Shown here: positions 43,003-51,566 of the stretch, in pieces
Numbering within the stretch: the stretch's first letter is position 1
Layout of the letters: every line of letters begins with the position of its first letter
Assembly (NCBI GenBank): GCA_964627845.1
Contig: CAZVKL010000002.1
Location: 27,931-91,930, forward strand
From: DUUI01 sp964627845
GTDB taxonomy: Bacteria; Bacillota_I; Bacilli_A; Erysipelotrichales; Erysipelotrichaceae
DNA length: 64,000 bases
Direction: 5' to 3'
Translations under genes and position numbers: made by a program
The notes under the pieces: model-generated
What the model was told of the DNA's origin: nothing
What the model saw: the letters and a program-made list of their open reading frames with translations, nothing else
The model's database searches: none

Positions 43003-44283
43003 ATGTTAGACATAAGATTATTTAGAGAGAATCCTGAACTAATCAAGGAAAACCTTAAAAAGAAGTTTCAGGATGAAAAGATTGAGAAAGTCGATGAAAT
43101 TATCGAACTTGATCAAGAGTTTAGAAGATTAAAAACCAAAGCAGATAATTTGAGAGCTCAACGAAATGCTAAATCGAAAGAAATTGGAAAATTAATGGGT
43201 CAAAAGAAATTCGATGAAGCAAATCAAGTAAAAGAAGAAGTTCAAGAATACGCTGTACGTTTAACTGAAATTGAAGAACAAGAAGGACCAACACAAGAAA
43301 AACTTCGTCAACTTATGATGGATATTCCAAACATTATTGATGATTCGGTCCCTATTGGGAAAGACGATAGTGAGAATGTGGAGCTTTATAAAGTTGGGGA
43401 TATTGAAGAAAAGGGTTTTGAAATTCCTCACCATGTGGACATTATGCAAAACCTTAATGGCATTGACTTAGATAGCTCAAGAAAAACATCAGGAGCAGGA
43501 TTCTATTACTTAATGGGTGACATTGCTCGACTACATTCAGCGGTATTAGCCTATGCACGAGATTTTATGATAGATAAAGGATTTACTTATGTTATTCCAC
43601 CATACATGATTCGAAAGAATGTTGTTGAAGGTGTTATGAGTTTTGAAGAAATGGAAAACATGATGTATAAGATTGAGGGCGAAGATCTCTATCTAATTGG
43701 GACTTCAGAACACTCTATGATAGGTAAATATATCGATACGATCTTAAAACCTGAAGAACTACCACAAGCCATGACTTCATATTCTCCTTGTTTTAGAAAA
43801 GAAGTTGGCGCTCATGGATTAGAAGAGCGTGGGGTTTATCGTATTCACCAATTTGAAAAACAAGAAATGATTGTTGTTTGTGATCCGAGTGAATCAAAAG
43901 AATGGTTTGAAAAGATGTATAATTATTCTGTAGAATTATTCCAATCAATGGATATTCCTGTTAGGGTTTTAGAATGTTGTTCTGGAGATTTGGCAGACCT
44001 AAAGAGTAAATCTGTCGATGTTGAAGCCTATTCACCGCGTCAAGGGAAGTATTTTGAAGTCTGTTCTTGTTCAAATCTAACAGATGCTCAAGCTAGAAGA
44101 CTTCAAATTAGAATTGATACACCTGAAGGGAAAGTATTTGCTCATACTTTAAATAATACTGTCGTTGCTCCACCAAGAATGCTTATTGCCTATTTAGAGA
44201 ATAATTTACAAGCGGATGGAAGTGTTAAAATTGCCAAAGCATTACAACCATATATGGGATTTAAGAAAGTTATAAACAAATAA
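43003..44283 (+). CDS. serS: Seryl-tRNA synthetase, archaeal-like type
   Basis: A 426-residue class II synthetase with an N-terminal coiled-coil arm (about 25-105). Motif 2 (F-R-K-E-V-G-A-H-G-L-E-E-R-G-V-Y-R-I-H-Q-F-E-K) and motif 3 are present. The bacterial hallmark G-T-G-Q-L-P-K-F is missing; instead P-P-Y-M-I-R-K-N-V-V-E-G-V-M-S-F and Y-K-I-E-G-E-D-L-Y-L-I-G-T-S-E-H follow the pattern of Pyrococcus-type SerRS. The ATG at 43003 follows GGAGG; an in-frame ATG upstream lies in the T-box. Regulated by the T-box. Confidence 0.93.
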   Translation: MLDIRLFRENPELIKENLKKKFQDEKIEKVDEIIELDQEFRRLKTKADNLRAQRNAKSKEIGKLMGQKKFDEANQVKEEVQEYAVRLTEIEEQEGPTQEKLRQLMMDIPNIIDDSVPIGKDDSENVELYKVGDIEEKGFEIPHHVDIMQNLNGIDLDSSRKTSGAGFYYLMGDIARLHSAVLAYARDFMIDKGFTYVIPPYMIRKNVVEGVMSFEEMENMMYKIEGEDLYLIGTSEHSMIGKYIDTILKPEELPQAMTSYSPCFRKEVGAHGLEERGVYRIHQFEKQEMIVVCDPSESKEWFEKMYNYSVELFQSMDIPVRVLECCSGDLADLKSKSVDVEAYSPRQGKYFEVCSCSNLTDAQARRLQIRIDTPEGKVFAHTLNNTVVAPPRMLIAYLENNLQADGSVKIAKALQPYMGFKKVINK

Positions 44284-44285
44284 TT

Positions 44286-45458
44286 ATGGGATATTTTGAT
44301 AGAGTATTGGATCGTAGACACAATTCATATAAAGTTTCTAAGATGACAAATGACAAATACTATAAGGATGACAAACAAACAATTGCCTATACGGTTGCGG
44401 ATATGGATTTTCCAGTCATGCCTGAAGTAAAAGAAGCAATTTTTGAGTATATGGAAGAGAATACATTTGGGTATACTTTTCCGACTCAGCAGTACTATGA
44501 CACCCTATCAGATTATTTTATAAGACATCATGATTTTGAGTTTAAAAAAGAAGATGTCTTAACCTTCCCGGGCGTCCTCAATATTATTGAGGAATTGATT
44601 CAAACCTTTACGGATGAGAATGATGGAGTGCTAATTTTCACACCTGTTTATACCCCGTTCTATCGAATTATAAAGAATAACAATCGAAAACTAATTGAAT
44701 GCCCACTTACTTTAGAGGGAACTAAATATACGATTGATTTTAATAAATTGGAATTATTAGCAAGCCAAAACAATTGTAAGATGATCTTGTTTTGTAGCCC
44801 TCATAATCCTGTTGGAAGAGTATGGACGAAAGAAGAATTAAGAAAACTATCAGACATCGCTCTTAACAATGACTTATTAATCATTAGTGATGAAATCCAT
44901 TGTGATTTTTCTAAAGAAGATCATCCACATACGATGCTGGCTAACATTAGTAAAGAAGTCAGTGACATTACAATGACTTGTACATCCCCTTCTAAAACTT
45001 TTAATTTAGCCGCGCTTAATGTTGCGAATTTAATTATTAAGAATCAGAAGTTATTGGGAGAAGTCAGCAATCATATTGGAAAGAAAGCACATAATGGAGC
45101 GAATGCACTAGGACTGGTAGGATGCCAAGCAGCTTATGAGAAAGGCGATCGATGGGTCAAAGAGATAAACGAGTTATTACAATTTAACGAACAACAAATT
45201 ATCGATGGTTTAAAAGATTACAAGAATATAACAGTCATACCTAGAGAAGGAACTTATCTACAGTGGATAGATTGTCGCAACATTGATGTTGATGATTTAC
45301 AAACAAAATTGAAAGAGTGTGGGATCTACTGTGCTTGTGGCAAAGATTATGGTGATCAAGGGGATGGCTTTATCAGAGTCAACATTGCTTGCCCAAGTGA
45401 ATATATTGAAATATTCGTTAATAGAATGACTAAAGTTTTAGACAGTTGTTCCACGTGA
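44286..45458 (+). CDS. patB: PatB/MalY-type C-S lyase (cystathionine beta-lyase)
   Basis: A 390-residue fold-type I PLP enzyme. A-D-M-D-F-P is the MalY/PatB signature; C-S-P-H-N-P-V-G-R-V-W, I-S-D-E-I-H-C-D-F and S-P-S-K-T-F-N-L-A (Schiff-base Lys) complete the active site. Such enzymes cleave cystathionine or cysteine conjugates. It begins two bases after serS and is probably co-transcribed under the same T-box. Its TGA stop lies inside parS site 2. Confidence 0.9.
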   Translation: MGYFDRVLDRRHNSYKVSKMTNDKYYKDDKQTIAYTVADMDFPVMPEVKEAIFEYMEENTFGYTFPTQQYYDTLSDYFIRHHDFEFKKEDVLTFPGVLNIIEELIQTFTDENDGVLIFTPVYTPFYRIIKNNNRKLIECPLTLEGTKYTIDFNKLELLASQNNCKMILFCSPHNPVGRVWTKEELRKLSDIALNNDLLIISDEIHCDFSKEDHPHTMLANISKEVSDITMTCTSPSKTFNLAALNVANLIIKNQKLLGEVSNHIGKKAHNGANALGLVGCQAAYEKGDRWVKEINELLQFNEQQIIDGLKDYKNITVIPREGTYLQWIDCRNIDVDDLQTKLKECGIYCACGKDYGDQGDGFIRVNIACPSEYIEIFVNRMTKVLDSCST

Positions 45459-45462
45459 AACA
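45447..45462. promoter_or_regulatory. parS site 2, over the patB stop codon
   Basis: TGTTCCACGTGAAACA matches the classical B. subtilis parS consensus. The last codons and the TGA stop of patB are part of the site, so protein-coding and partition constraints coincide. Confidence 0.92.
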
Positions 45463-45464
45463 CT

Positions 45465-45486
45465 AAAGAGGAGTAATCCTCTTTTT
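45465..45486 (+). terminator. Terminator of serS-patB
   Basis: AAAGAGGA and TCCTCTTT form a stem over the loop GTAA, followed by T. It begins three bases after parS site 2. Confidence 0.88.
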
Positions 45487-45624
45487 TAATGAAATAGTTT
45501 ATCTGATTTCCGATTAATATTATTTGAGTGTATTTACACTATCGAATGTGAATGATAATATAATCTCAACTTAGTAAAAAAACAAAACATTATTCTATTA
45601 ATATTTAATCTGTGAATATTAATA

Positions 45625-45640
45625 TGTTTCACGTGAAACA
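45625..45640. promoter_or_regulatory. parS site 3, upstream of the metallophosphoesterase
   Basis: TGTTTCACGTGAAACA, identical to site 1, lies just before the ribosome binding site (GGAGG) of the next gene and only 178 bases from site 2. Confidence 0.92.
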
Positions 45641-45651
45641 TTGGAGGAAAT

Positions 45652-46398
45652 ATGAAAATATTATTTGTTGGTGATACACATGGCTTTACAGACATAGGTA
45701 AAATATCTATTGAAAGACTGAAATTTCTTGGCATGTCACAAGAAGACTTAATTATACATTGTGGTGATATAGGAATCAGTTGGACTAAGCCTCATGACGA
45801 AGTCTATAAATTTTGGAATAATTTACCAAGCCCTGTTGTTGTGAGTTTAGGAAATCATGAAAATTACAATTGGATTCAGCGACAACCTCTTGTTGAGAAA
45901 TACAATGCCAAAGGGCATCAAATAGGAGAAAACATCTTTGCACCAAATATAGGTGAGATTTTGACCTTCGCAAATAAGACCTTTTGGTTTTATCCAGGTG
46001 GCTATTCAATCGATTATAGTTTTAGAACACTCGATATCTCGTTATTTAAACAGGAATTACCACTCAAAGAAGATTCTGACAAAGCGATTAGACGGTTGTT
46101 AGAGGACGGACCAGTCGATGCTGTTGTTTCACATGATGGACCAAGAGAGTTTATTCTGAAGAACTTTGGCTATCCTATCAGAGAAGCGAGTGATAAATAT
46201 TTACTTAAAACAAGGGAGGAACGAACGCTCAGAGTTCACCCTGCTTTTGAACTTGATAAGGTTTATTCAAATCAACACTTGTTTGAACGGTGGTACTTTG
46301 GTCATCATCATAAGGATGTTACTGATGGTAAGTTAACTTGTTTGTTTAATAAGATGATCTTGTGGGATTTGCAAGATAACTCAAGAAGAGTTGTATAA
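45652..46398 (+). CDS. Calcineurin-like metallophosphoesterase
   Basis: A 248-residue phosphoesterase. The metal ligands appear in order: G-D-T-H-G near residue 8, H-C-G-D-I-G near 37, G-N-H-E-N near 66, and the later S-H-D-G and F-G-H-H-H. The substrate is unknown. It has its own ribosome binding site directly after parS site 3. GGAGG is seven bases upstream of the ATG. Confidence 0.88.
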   Translation: MKILFVGDTHGFTDIGKISIERLKFLGMSQEDLIIHCGDIGISWTKPHDEVYKFWNNLPSPVVVSLGNHENYNWIQRQPLVEKYNAKGHQIGENIFAPNIGEILTFANKTFWFYPGGYSIDYSFRTLDISLFKQELPLKEDSDKAIRRLLEDGPVDAVVSHDGPREFILKNFGYPIREASDKYLLKTREERTLRVHPAFELDKVYSNQHLFERWYFGHHHKDVTDGKLTCLFNKMILWDLQDNSRRVV

Positions 46399-46428
46399 TA
46401 AATTAATATATGTTAATAGTTTTTAGTG

Positions 46429-46457
46429 TTGAAACTGTTTAGAATATTTTATATAAT
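46429..46457 (+). promoter_or_regulatory. Promoter of the SRP RNA gene
   Basis: TTGAAA (46429-46434) and TATAAT (46452-46457) are 17 bases apart; transcription should start near 46464, the first paired base of the RNA. Confidence 0.88.
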
Positions 46458-46463
46458 GATAGA

Positions 46464-46542
46464 GCTACTACAACATTATCTAGTTAACCAGGTCAGGGTA
46501 GGAATACAGCAGCCTTACACTAGCTCTGATGTGTGTAGTGGC
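46464..46542 (+). ncRNA. ffs: Signal recognition particle RNA (small 4.5S type)
   Basis: A hairpin RNA of about 79 bases. Its tip has the conserved A-C-C-A-G-G-T-C-A-G-G, a GGAA tetraloop, and A-G-C-A-G-C-C, the Ffh-binding site. The ends GCTACTACA and TGTGTAGTGGC pair, and seven T follow, so the closing helix also terminates transcription. Its place before tadA and dnaX is the B. subtilis scr position. No Alu domain, so the short form. Confidence 0.93.
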
Positions 46543-46561
46543 TTTTTTTATAGGTGAGAAC

Positions 46562-47026
46562 ATGAATAACAAATATATGGAATTGGCGATAGAATTAGCC
46601 AAACAAGCTGAAAGTGAAGATGAAGTCCCAGTAGGGTGTGTCATTGTACTAAACGATGAAGTTATTGCGACTGGTTATAATACCCGTGAGCAAGATAATC
46701 ATGTTTTAAGTCATGCCGAAATTAACGCTATAAAAGAAGCCAATCAAAAATTAGATTCCTGGCGATTAGAAGACTGTGAGTTATATGTTACTTTAGAGCC
46801 ATGCATTATGTGTGCTGGTGCAATTACACAAGCCCGAATTAAGAAAGTAGTTTATGGTGCAAGTGATCCAAAAGGTGGCGCATATGGATCTGTGGTCGAT
46901 GTTAGTTCATTACCAAAACTTAATCATTATCCTGAGGTAGTGAGTGGAATCTTAAAAGAAGAAAGTGAAACTATATTAAAGTCATATTTTAAGTCTAAAA
47001 GAAAAAAGAAGCGCTCTATTTCATGA
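46562..47026 (+). CDS. tadA: tRNA-specific adenosine deaminase
   Basis: A 154-residue zinc deaminase that makes inosine at tRNA-Arg position 34. H-A-E-I-N-A and P-C-I-M-C-A-G-A carry the zinc ligands and catalytic Glu. I use the ATG at 46562, since the frame upstream overlaps the SRP RNA terminator. Neighbour order ffs-tadA-dnaX is conserved. Confidence 0.95.
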   Translation: MNNKYMELAIELAKQAESEDEVPVGCVIVLNDEVIATGYNTREQDNHVLSHAEINAIKEANQKLDSWRLEDCELYVTLEPCIMCAGAITQARIKKVVYGASDPKGGAYGSVVDVSSLPKLNHYPEVVSGILKEESETILKSYFKSKRKKKRSIS

Positions 47027-47055
47027 TATAATAATACCAGTGTAAGGAGGCAGAA

Positions 47056-48798
47056 ATGGCGTATAAATCACTTTATCGGTCATATAGACCCCAACAATTT
47101 TCAGAGGTGATAGGACAACAACATATTGTTCAAACACTAAAGAATGCGATCGCTCGTGATCAACTTGCGCATGCCTACTTATTTACAGGATCAAGAGGGA
47201 CAGGAAAGACGACTATCGCTAAAATACTTGCGAAAGGGATTAACTGTTTAAACCCTCAAGATGCACCGTGTAATCATTGCGAGATGTGTGAGGCTATTAA
47301 CCAAGAGTCACATCCTGATATTATCGAAATAGATGCCGCAAGCAATAATAGTGTGGATGATGTTCGAGATTTGATCGAACGTGTTAAATATGCACCGCTC
47401 CAGGCTAAGAAAAAAGTATATATTATCGACGAGGTCCACATGCTAACAACAGGAGCTTTTAATGCTTTACTAAAGACATTAGAAGAACCTCCAGAACATG
47501 TGGTTTTTATCTTAGCGACGACCGAGGTACATAAAGTATTACCAACTATAATTTCTCGATGTCAGCGATATGATTTTACCCGTATTTCAAACAAAGAAAT
47601 CATAAAAAATTTAGAACGTGTAATAGAGGGGGAAAGTTTAAAAGTTGAAGAAGGTGTTGTTGAATTAATTGCGAATTTAGCGGATGGAGGGCATCGTGAT
47701 TCACTGACAATTCTTGAACAGGCTATCGCATACAGCAAGGATACAATTACGCTCAATGACCTCAATGAACTCTATCGAATTAGTACACCGCAGGATAAGA
47801 AAGAACTTATTGAAACAATTAACAACAATGATCTAGTCAAAGGTTTAGAATTGTTGGATGAGTTAGAGAATAAAAGTATCGATTACAAACGATATCTCTT
47901 TGATTTTATTACGCTTTGCAAGGAGACACTAGTTTATTCGTTAACTCAGAATTTAGAGTTAGTTTCAAATATAAATCGATCGACTGTTAAAGCGTTAGTG
48001 GAGCTAAATCAGAATGACTTATTAATAAAGTTATCAAATGAAATGCTATCTATTTCCCAAGAAGCGCGTTTGAATGGTCAATATCAATCTTATCTTGAAG
48101 TCATGCTTATTAATCTAATTAAACCAACTCAATTAGAACTATCATTGGTCGATAAAGATGAGAAAATGGAAGTGAACACAGAGAACACAGAATCAAACGA
48201 GTTAAAAAAGGTTACTCAAGAACCAATTAAAACAAATCTTGAACAAGTTGAAGAAGTGGAAGTAGACAAGAAATCGATAACTATTCAAGAAACAGATGAT
48301 ATAAATAAAACACAAGTTAATTCTGAAGAAGATTTATCCGATGATCAAGTCATTGAATTAATGGTCTTAGGAAACAAACAACTTAGAGCTGACGATACGG
48401 AAGCGTATAGAAGTGTAAAACTATACTTAAATAATTTAAAATATAGAAGATTAAACTTTTTACTTAATAATAGTTTTATAGGTGTTTCCAATAAAGAGTT
48501 TGTTGTATTGGTCGTTGAAAATCCAAACGATGTCATCTCTTTAAATGAAGAAACGAATAAAAATTTACTTCATGAACTAATTAATGATGTGATAGAAGCA
48601 AGAAAAGTTTTTGTGGTTGACGCAAAGCGTTTTAATGAAATCACTAAAGAGTTCATGGTGAAGTATCAGAATAAAGAATTACCAGATCCAAACCAAATAC
48701 AAATTGATTTTTCAATTCAAAATAACGAAACAGAAGAAGTCAAAGATCCAGAAACGCTGTTAAGAGAAGTTTTTGGTGAAATTAGAGTAGAGGATTAA
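47056..48798 (+). CDS. dnaX: DNA polymerase III gamma/tau subunit
   Basis: A 580-residue clamp-loader ATPase. Walker A is F-T-G-S-R-G-T-G-K-T-T; four cysteines (C-x8-C-x2-C-x2-C beginning C-L-N-P) bind zinc; sensor 1 and S-R-C-Q are present. Residues about 360-430 are a Glu/Lys-rich linker to the tau tail. AAGGAGG precedes the ATG. The usual ybaB gene between dnaX and recR is missing. Confidence 0.97.
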   Translation: MAYKSLYRSYRPQQFSEVIGQQHIVQTLKNAIARDQLAHAYLFTGSRGTGKTTIAKILAKGINCLNPQDAPCNHCEMCEAINQESHPDIIEIDAASNNSVDDVRDLIERVKYAPLQAKKKVYIIDEVHMLTTGAFNALLKTLEEPPEHVVFILATTEVHKVLPTIISRCQRYDFTRISNKEIIKNLERVIEGESLKVEEGVVELIANLADGGHRDSLTILEQAIAYSKDTITLNDLNELYRISTPQDKKELIETINNNDLVKGLELLDELENKSIDYKRYLFDFITLCKETLVYSLTQNLELVSNINRSTVKALVELNQNDLLIKLSNEMLSISQEARLNGQYQSYLEVMLINLIKPTQLELSLVDKDEKMEVNTENTESNELKKVTQEPIKTNLEQVEEVEVDKKSITIQETDDINKTQVNSEEDLSDDQVIELMVLGNKQLRADDTEAYRSVKLYLNNLKYRRLNFLLNNSFIGVSNKEFVVLVVENPNDVISLNEETNKNLLHELINDVIEARKVFVVDAKRFNEITKEFMVKYQNKELPDPNQIQIDFSIQNNETEEVKDPETLLREVFGEIRVED

Positions 48799-48799
48799 C

Positions 48800-49393
48800 A
48801 TGTATCCAAAAGTATTAACTCAATTAATTGAAGAATTTAAAAAGTTACCTGGAGTAGGAAACAAGACAGCAGAGCGGTATGCACTTCATATTTTATCTTT
48901 AAGTAAAGAAAGTGTTCAAGATTTATCGTCTCAAATTGTTGAGACAAAAAACACAATAAAACCTTGTAGTCGCTGTGGAAACTTTACTCAAGCAGAGCTA
49001 TGTGATATTTGTTTAGATAACACAAGAGACAACACATTGTTATGTGTTGTTGCTTATCCTAAGGATATATTAGCAATTGAACGGATTAATCAATTTAATG
49101 GGGTCTATCATGTTTTAGGAGGATTAATCTCTCCAATTAATCAGGTGATGCCAGAAGATTTAAATATTGAATCACTGATAGAAAAAGTTGATCATGAAGT
49201 CGAAGAAGTCATTTTAGCCCTTAATCCAACGATGGAGGGTGAAACAACGATCTACTACATTGCTAAGAAGCTTCAAGACAAAGCCAACGTGACAGTTTTA
49301 GCTCAAGGTTTACCAATGGGTGGGAACTTAGAGTACATTGATGAAATGACATTAACGCGCTCTATGAAAAATAGAAAGAAGTATGATTTTTAA
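48800..49393 (+). CDS. recR: Recombination protein RecR
   Basis: A 197-residue recombination mediator. Helix-hairpin-helix L-P-G-V-G-N-K-T-A-E-R, the zinc finger C-S-R-C-G-N-F-x5-C-D-I-C, and the C-terminal Walker-B-like segment are present. In the TOPRIM domain the usual V-V-E-x-P-x-D reads V-V-A-Y-P-K-D, so the conserved Glu is replaced by Ala. Directly after dnaX. Confidence 0.95.
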   Translation: MYPKVLTQLIEEFKKLPGVGNKTAERYALHILSLSKESVQDLSSQIVETKNTIKPCSRCGNFTQAELCDICLDNTRDNTLLCVVAYPKDILAIERINQFNGVYHVLGGLISPINQVMPEDLNIESLIEKVDHEVEEVILALNPTMEGETTIYYIAKKLQDKANVTVLAQGLPMGGNLEYIDEMTLTRSMKNRKKYDF

Positions 49394-50226
49394 TGGCATC
49401 CATCGCTCATGTAATTTCTAGAAATACGGTTGAATTTCACCGATTACATTCACATCGTGAAATAGTCTTTTGGCGTTTTAATACCAAGAATTTTAGTTAT
49501 TTCGCCCATAACGATTTATTATTTTTCTTGTGTAAAACACGTCGCCATGAAAAAGGATTACTTGGGTTTGGTCAGTTAAAACAAATTAAGAATTTAAAAA
49601 CGAAAACCTTATATAATCGATATCAAGAAAAATTAGGATACGCTTCAAAAGATGAATTTATAAACTCAATCTCACGATTGCGTGATGAACAAGAATTACC
49701 TGATAAACTGAATTGTTTGTTTTTAGATAATGTGACTTATTTTAAGAGTCCAATCTATTTAAGCGATTATGGTTATGACTTAAATAAACAAGTTGAAAGC
49801 TTCGTCTATTTTGATAGTGAGAGTAATATTACCTCGCAAATACTAAGAGATGTGAAGAAATTTAGTGGGTTAGACTTATGGAGTGAAAGCCAAGATGATG
49901 TGATTCATCATTTAGAATCATTAGCAACTTTATATGAAGTCTCACAATTAATTTCGGATAGTGCTCTCTTTAATCCTAAAGACAATCGGTTTAAAATAGA
50001 GTTTGGTGAACCTCTGATGAGTAATCCAACAATAAAATATACAATTATTAATAACACACCAACCATCCATATTCCCATTTATACACAGAATAAAAAAGAA
50101 CACTATAGTGTTCTTGGATTAATTGGAATAATTAATGAGACTATTCGGACGCCATTAAAAATAGAAGTTCTTGGTCGTTCTAGTTTAACTGAGTCAGTCT
50201 TAGCTCAATATGAAAGCGCTCTTTGA
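49393..50226 (+). CDS. Unknown protein, N-terminus with an EVE/PUA-like look
   Basis: A 277-residue protein starting TAATG over the recR stop, so co-transcribed with dnaX-recR. The first 120 residues (F-W-R-F-N-T-K-N-F, then N-D-L-L-F-F-L-C-K, G-L-L-G-F-G-Q-L) look like the beta-rich modified-base or RNA-binding EVE/PUA fold; the link is by pattern only. The rest has no motif I recognise. Its 3' end overlaps the convergent CYTH gene by 22 bases. A nucleic-acid-related job is suggested only by context. Confidence 0.8.
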   Translation: MASIAHVISRNTVEFHRLHSHREIVFWRFNTKNFSYFAHNDLLFFLCKTRRHEKGLLGFGQLKQIKNLKTKTLYNRYQEKLGYASKDEFINSISRLRDEQELPDKLNCLFLDNVTYFKSPIYLSDYGYDLNKQVESFVYFDSESNITSQILRDVKKFSGLDLWSESQDDVIHHLESLATLYEVSQLISDSALFNPKDNRFKIEFGEPLMSNPTIKYTIINNTPTIHIPIYTQNKKEHYSVLGLIGIINETIRTPLKIEVLGRSSLTESVLAQYESAL

Positions 50227-50753
50227 AATTTTGAAGGACCATGTTTATAGACAATTTCATAGGTTTCTAAAAATTCTGTGAAACGGTCTAAACCTGAACG
50301 CTCATCCAATGTGTCTTTTGTCAGTTCATACTCAAGTTCATAGTCAACAGCGTTTGAAAACTGTGTCTTATCTAAACACCACTCACCAGCATTATCTTCT
50401 ATGATTAAACGATCAGTTGTTGTTTTAGCAATTTCAATAATCGTTAATGGAAGATTAAGCTTTACTAATAGCTCTGTAATTCGAGGATCGTCAATTTGAA
50501 GTTTTTTATCCTCAATCTCGTATTCAACAACTTGATTGTCTTGATTGACTTGTTTCAATGTAAAAAGCGAACGGTTATTAGCTCGACGAATTCGTGCTGT
50601 CATCTTACGGTCGTATAAATCGTTAGTGACAGTATCAAAGTATCGATTCTGTTGTTCAATTAACACAGCGCCTTTAAAATAACTGTCTTTCAAACGAGTG
50701 AAATCAGACTCGCTTAGTAATGTTTTAAATTCAATCTCTATATTTTTCTTCAT
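50205..50753 (-). CDS. CYTH-domain protein
   Basis: A 182-residue protein of the CYTH (triphosphate tunnel) family. The E-I-E-F-K strand, R-I-R-R and Y-E-I-E-D-K, and the acidic D-Y-E-L-E-Y-E strand supply the alternating charged residues of the tunnel. Gram-positive members (YjbK type) hydrolyse inorganic triphosphate. YjbK often lies near nadK, as here. No Shine-Dalgarno sequence; a -10 box ends six bases before the ATG. Confidence 0.88.
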   Translation of the reverse strand: MKKNIEIEFKTLLSESDFTRLKDSYFKGAVLIEQQNRYFDTVTNDLYDRKMTARIRRANNRSLFTLKQVNQDNQVVEYEIEDKKLQIDDPRITELLVKLNLPLTIIEIAKTTTDRLIIEDNAGEWCLDKTQFSNAVDYELEYELTKDTLDERSGLDRFTEFLETYEIVYKHGPSKFQRALSY

Positions 50754-50759
50754 ACATCT

Positions 50760-50788
50760 ATTCTAACGCAGAAAGGGGCAAATATGAA
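50760..50788 (-). promoter_or_regulatory. Promoter of the CYTH gene, probably leaderless
   Basis: On the minus strand TTCATA (50783-50788) and TAGAAT (50760-50765) are 17 bases apart; the ATG follows six bases later, so transcription should begin at or next to the start codon. The -35 box overlaps the start of nadK on the other strand. Confidence 0.5.
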
Positions 50789-51566
50789 ATATTATATTCA
50801 TCATCGTGACGATGAGCTCTCATTAGAAAGAGCAACCTATCTTTCAAGACTGTTAAAAGACAAAGGATTTGAACCTGATCAAGTCAACCCAGAACTGATT
50901 ATTACGGTAGGTGGTGATGGAACGTTACTACATGCGATCCATCAATACATTGATAAAATAGACTCTGTAAAATTTGTGGGTATCCATACTGGAACACTTG
51001 GCTTCTTCACAGACTATACATCAACAGAGATTGAACAATTTGTTCAAGATTTAGATAATATTCAATGTATTGTTTCTCATCCAATGATACAAGCACTTTG
51101 TTATGGTGGTGATGGACAATTAAGACACCATGTTTATGCCCTTAATGAAGCTAGAGTCGAAAACATTATTAAAACTCAAGTGATGAAAGTGTCCGTCAAT
51201 GATGAATTTCTAGAAGAATTTAGAGGAAACGGCCTTTGTGTAAGTGGACAATTAGGCTCAACTGCCTACAATCGTTCCATTGGAGGGGCAATTATCGATG
51301 ATACTTTACAAGCGTTACAATTAACAGAAATATCAGGAATACACCATCGTTATTATCGTTCATTGCATTCACCCCTAGTTTTGAATTCAAAAGCACATAT
51401 AACATTTGAGAGTCAAGATTTCGAAGGAGCTATGTTGATTTATGATCACTTAAACATTAACCTTCATAAAACAAAAAAAATTGACATTTCATTCTCAAAT
51501 AAAACAGTCAATTTTCTAAGACTAAGAAGCAATAGTTATTATTCACGTTTAAGAAACCTTTTCTGA
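50784..51566 (+). CDS. nadK: NAD kinase
   Basis: A 260-residue kinase making NADP. The G-G-D-G-T motif (T-V-G-G-D-G-T-L-L-H) and the A-L-N-E-A motif are complete, followed by F-R-G-N-G-L-C-V-S and G-S-T-A-Y-N-R-S. AAAGGGG serves as ribosome binding site. Its end overlaps the convergent rodA gene by 18 bases. Confidence 0.95.
   Translation: MKYYIHHRDDELSLERATYLSRLLKDKGFEPDQVNPELIITVGGDGTLLHAIHQYIDKIDSVKFVGIHTGTLGFFTDYTSTEIEQFVQDLDNIQCIVSHPMIQALCYGGDGQLRHHVYALNEARVENIIKTQVMKVSVNDEFLEEFRGNGLCVSGQLGSTAYNRSIGGAIIDDTLQALQLTEISGIHHRYYRSLHSPLVLNSKAHITFESQDFEGAMLIYDHLNINLHKTKKIDISFSNKTVNFLRLRSNSYYSRLRNLF

Noticed and set aside
43261..43449. Antisense open frames over serS, gyrA, dnaN, mfd and other genes
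   Set aside because: They are shadows of conserved genes, lack ribosome binding sites and have no family features.
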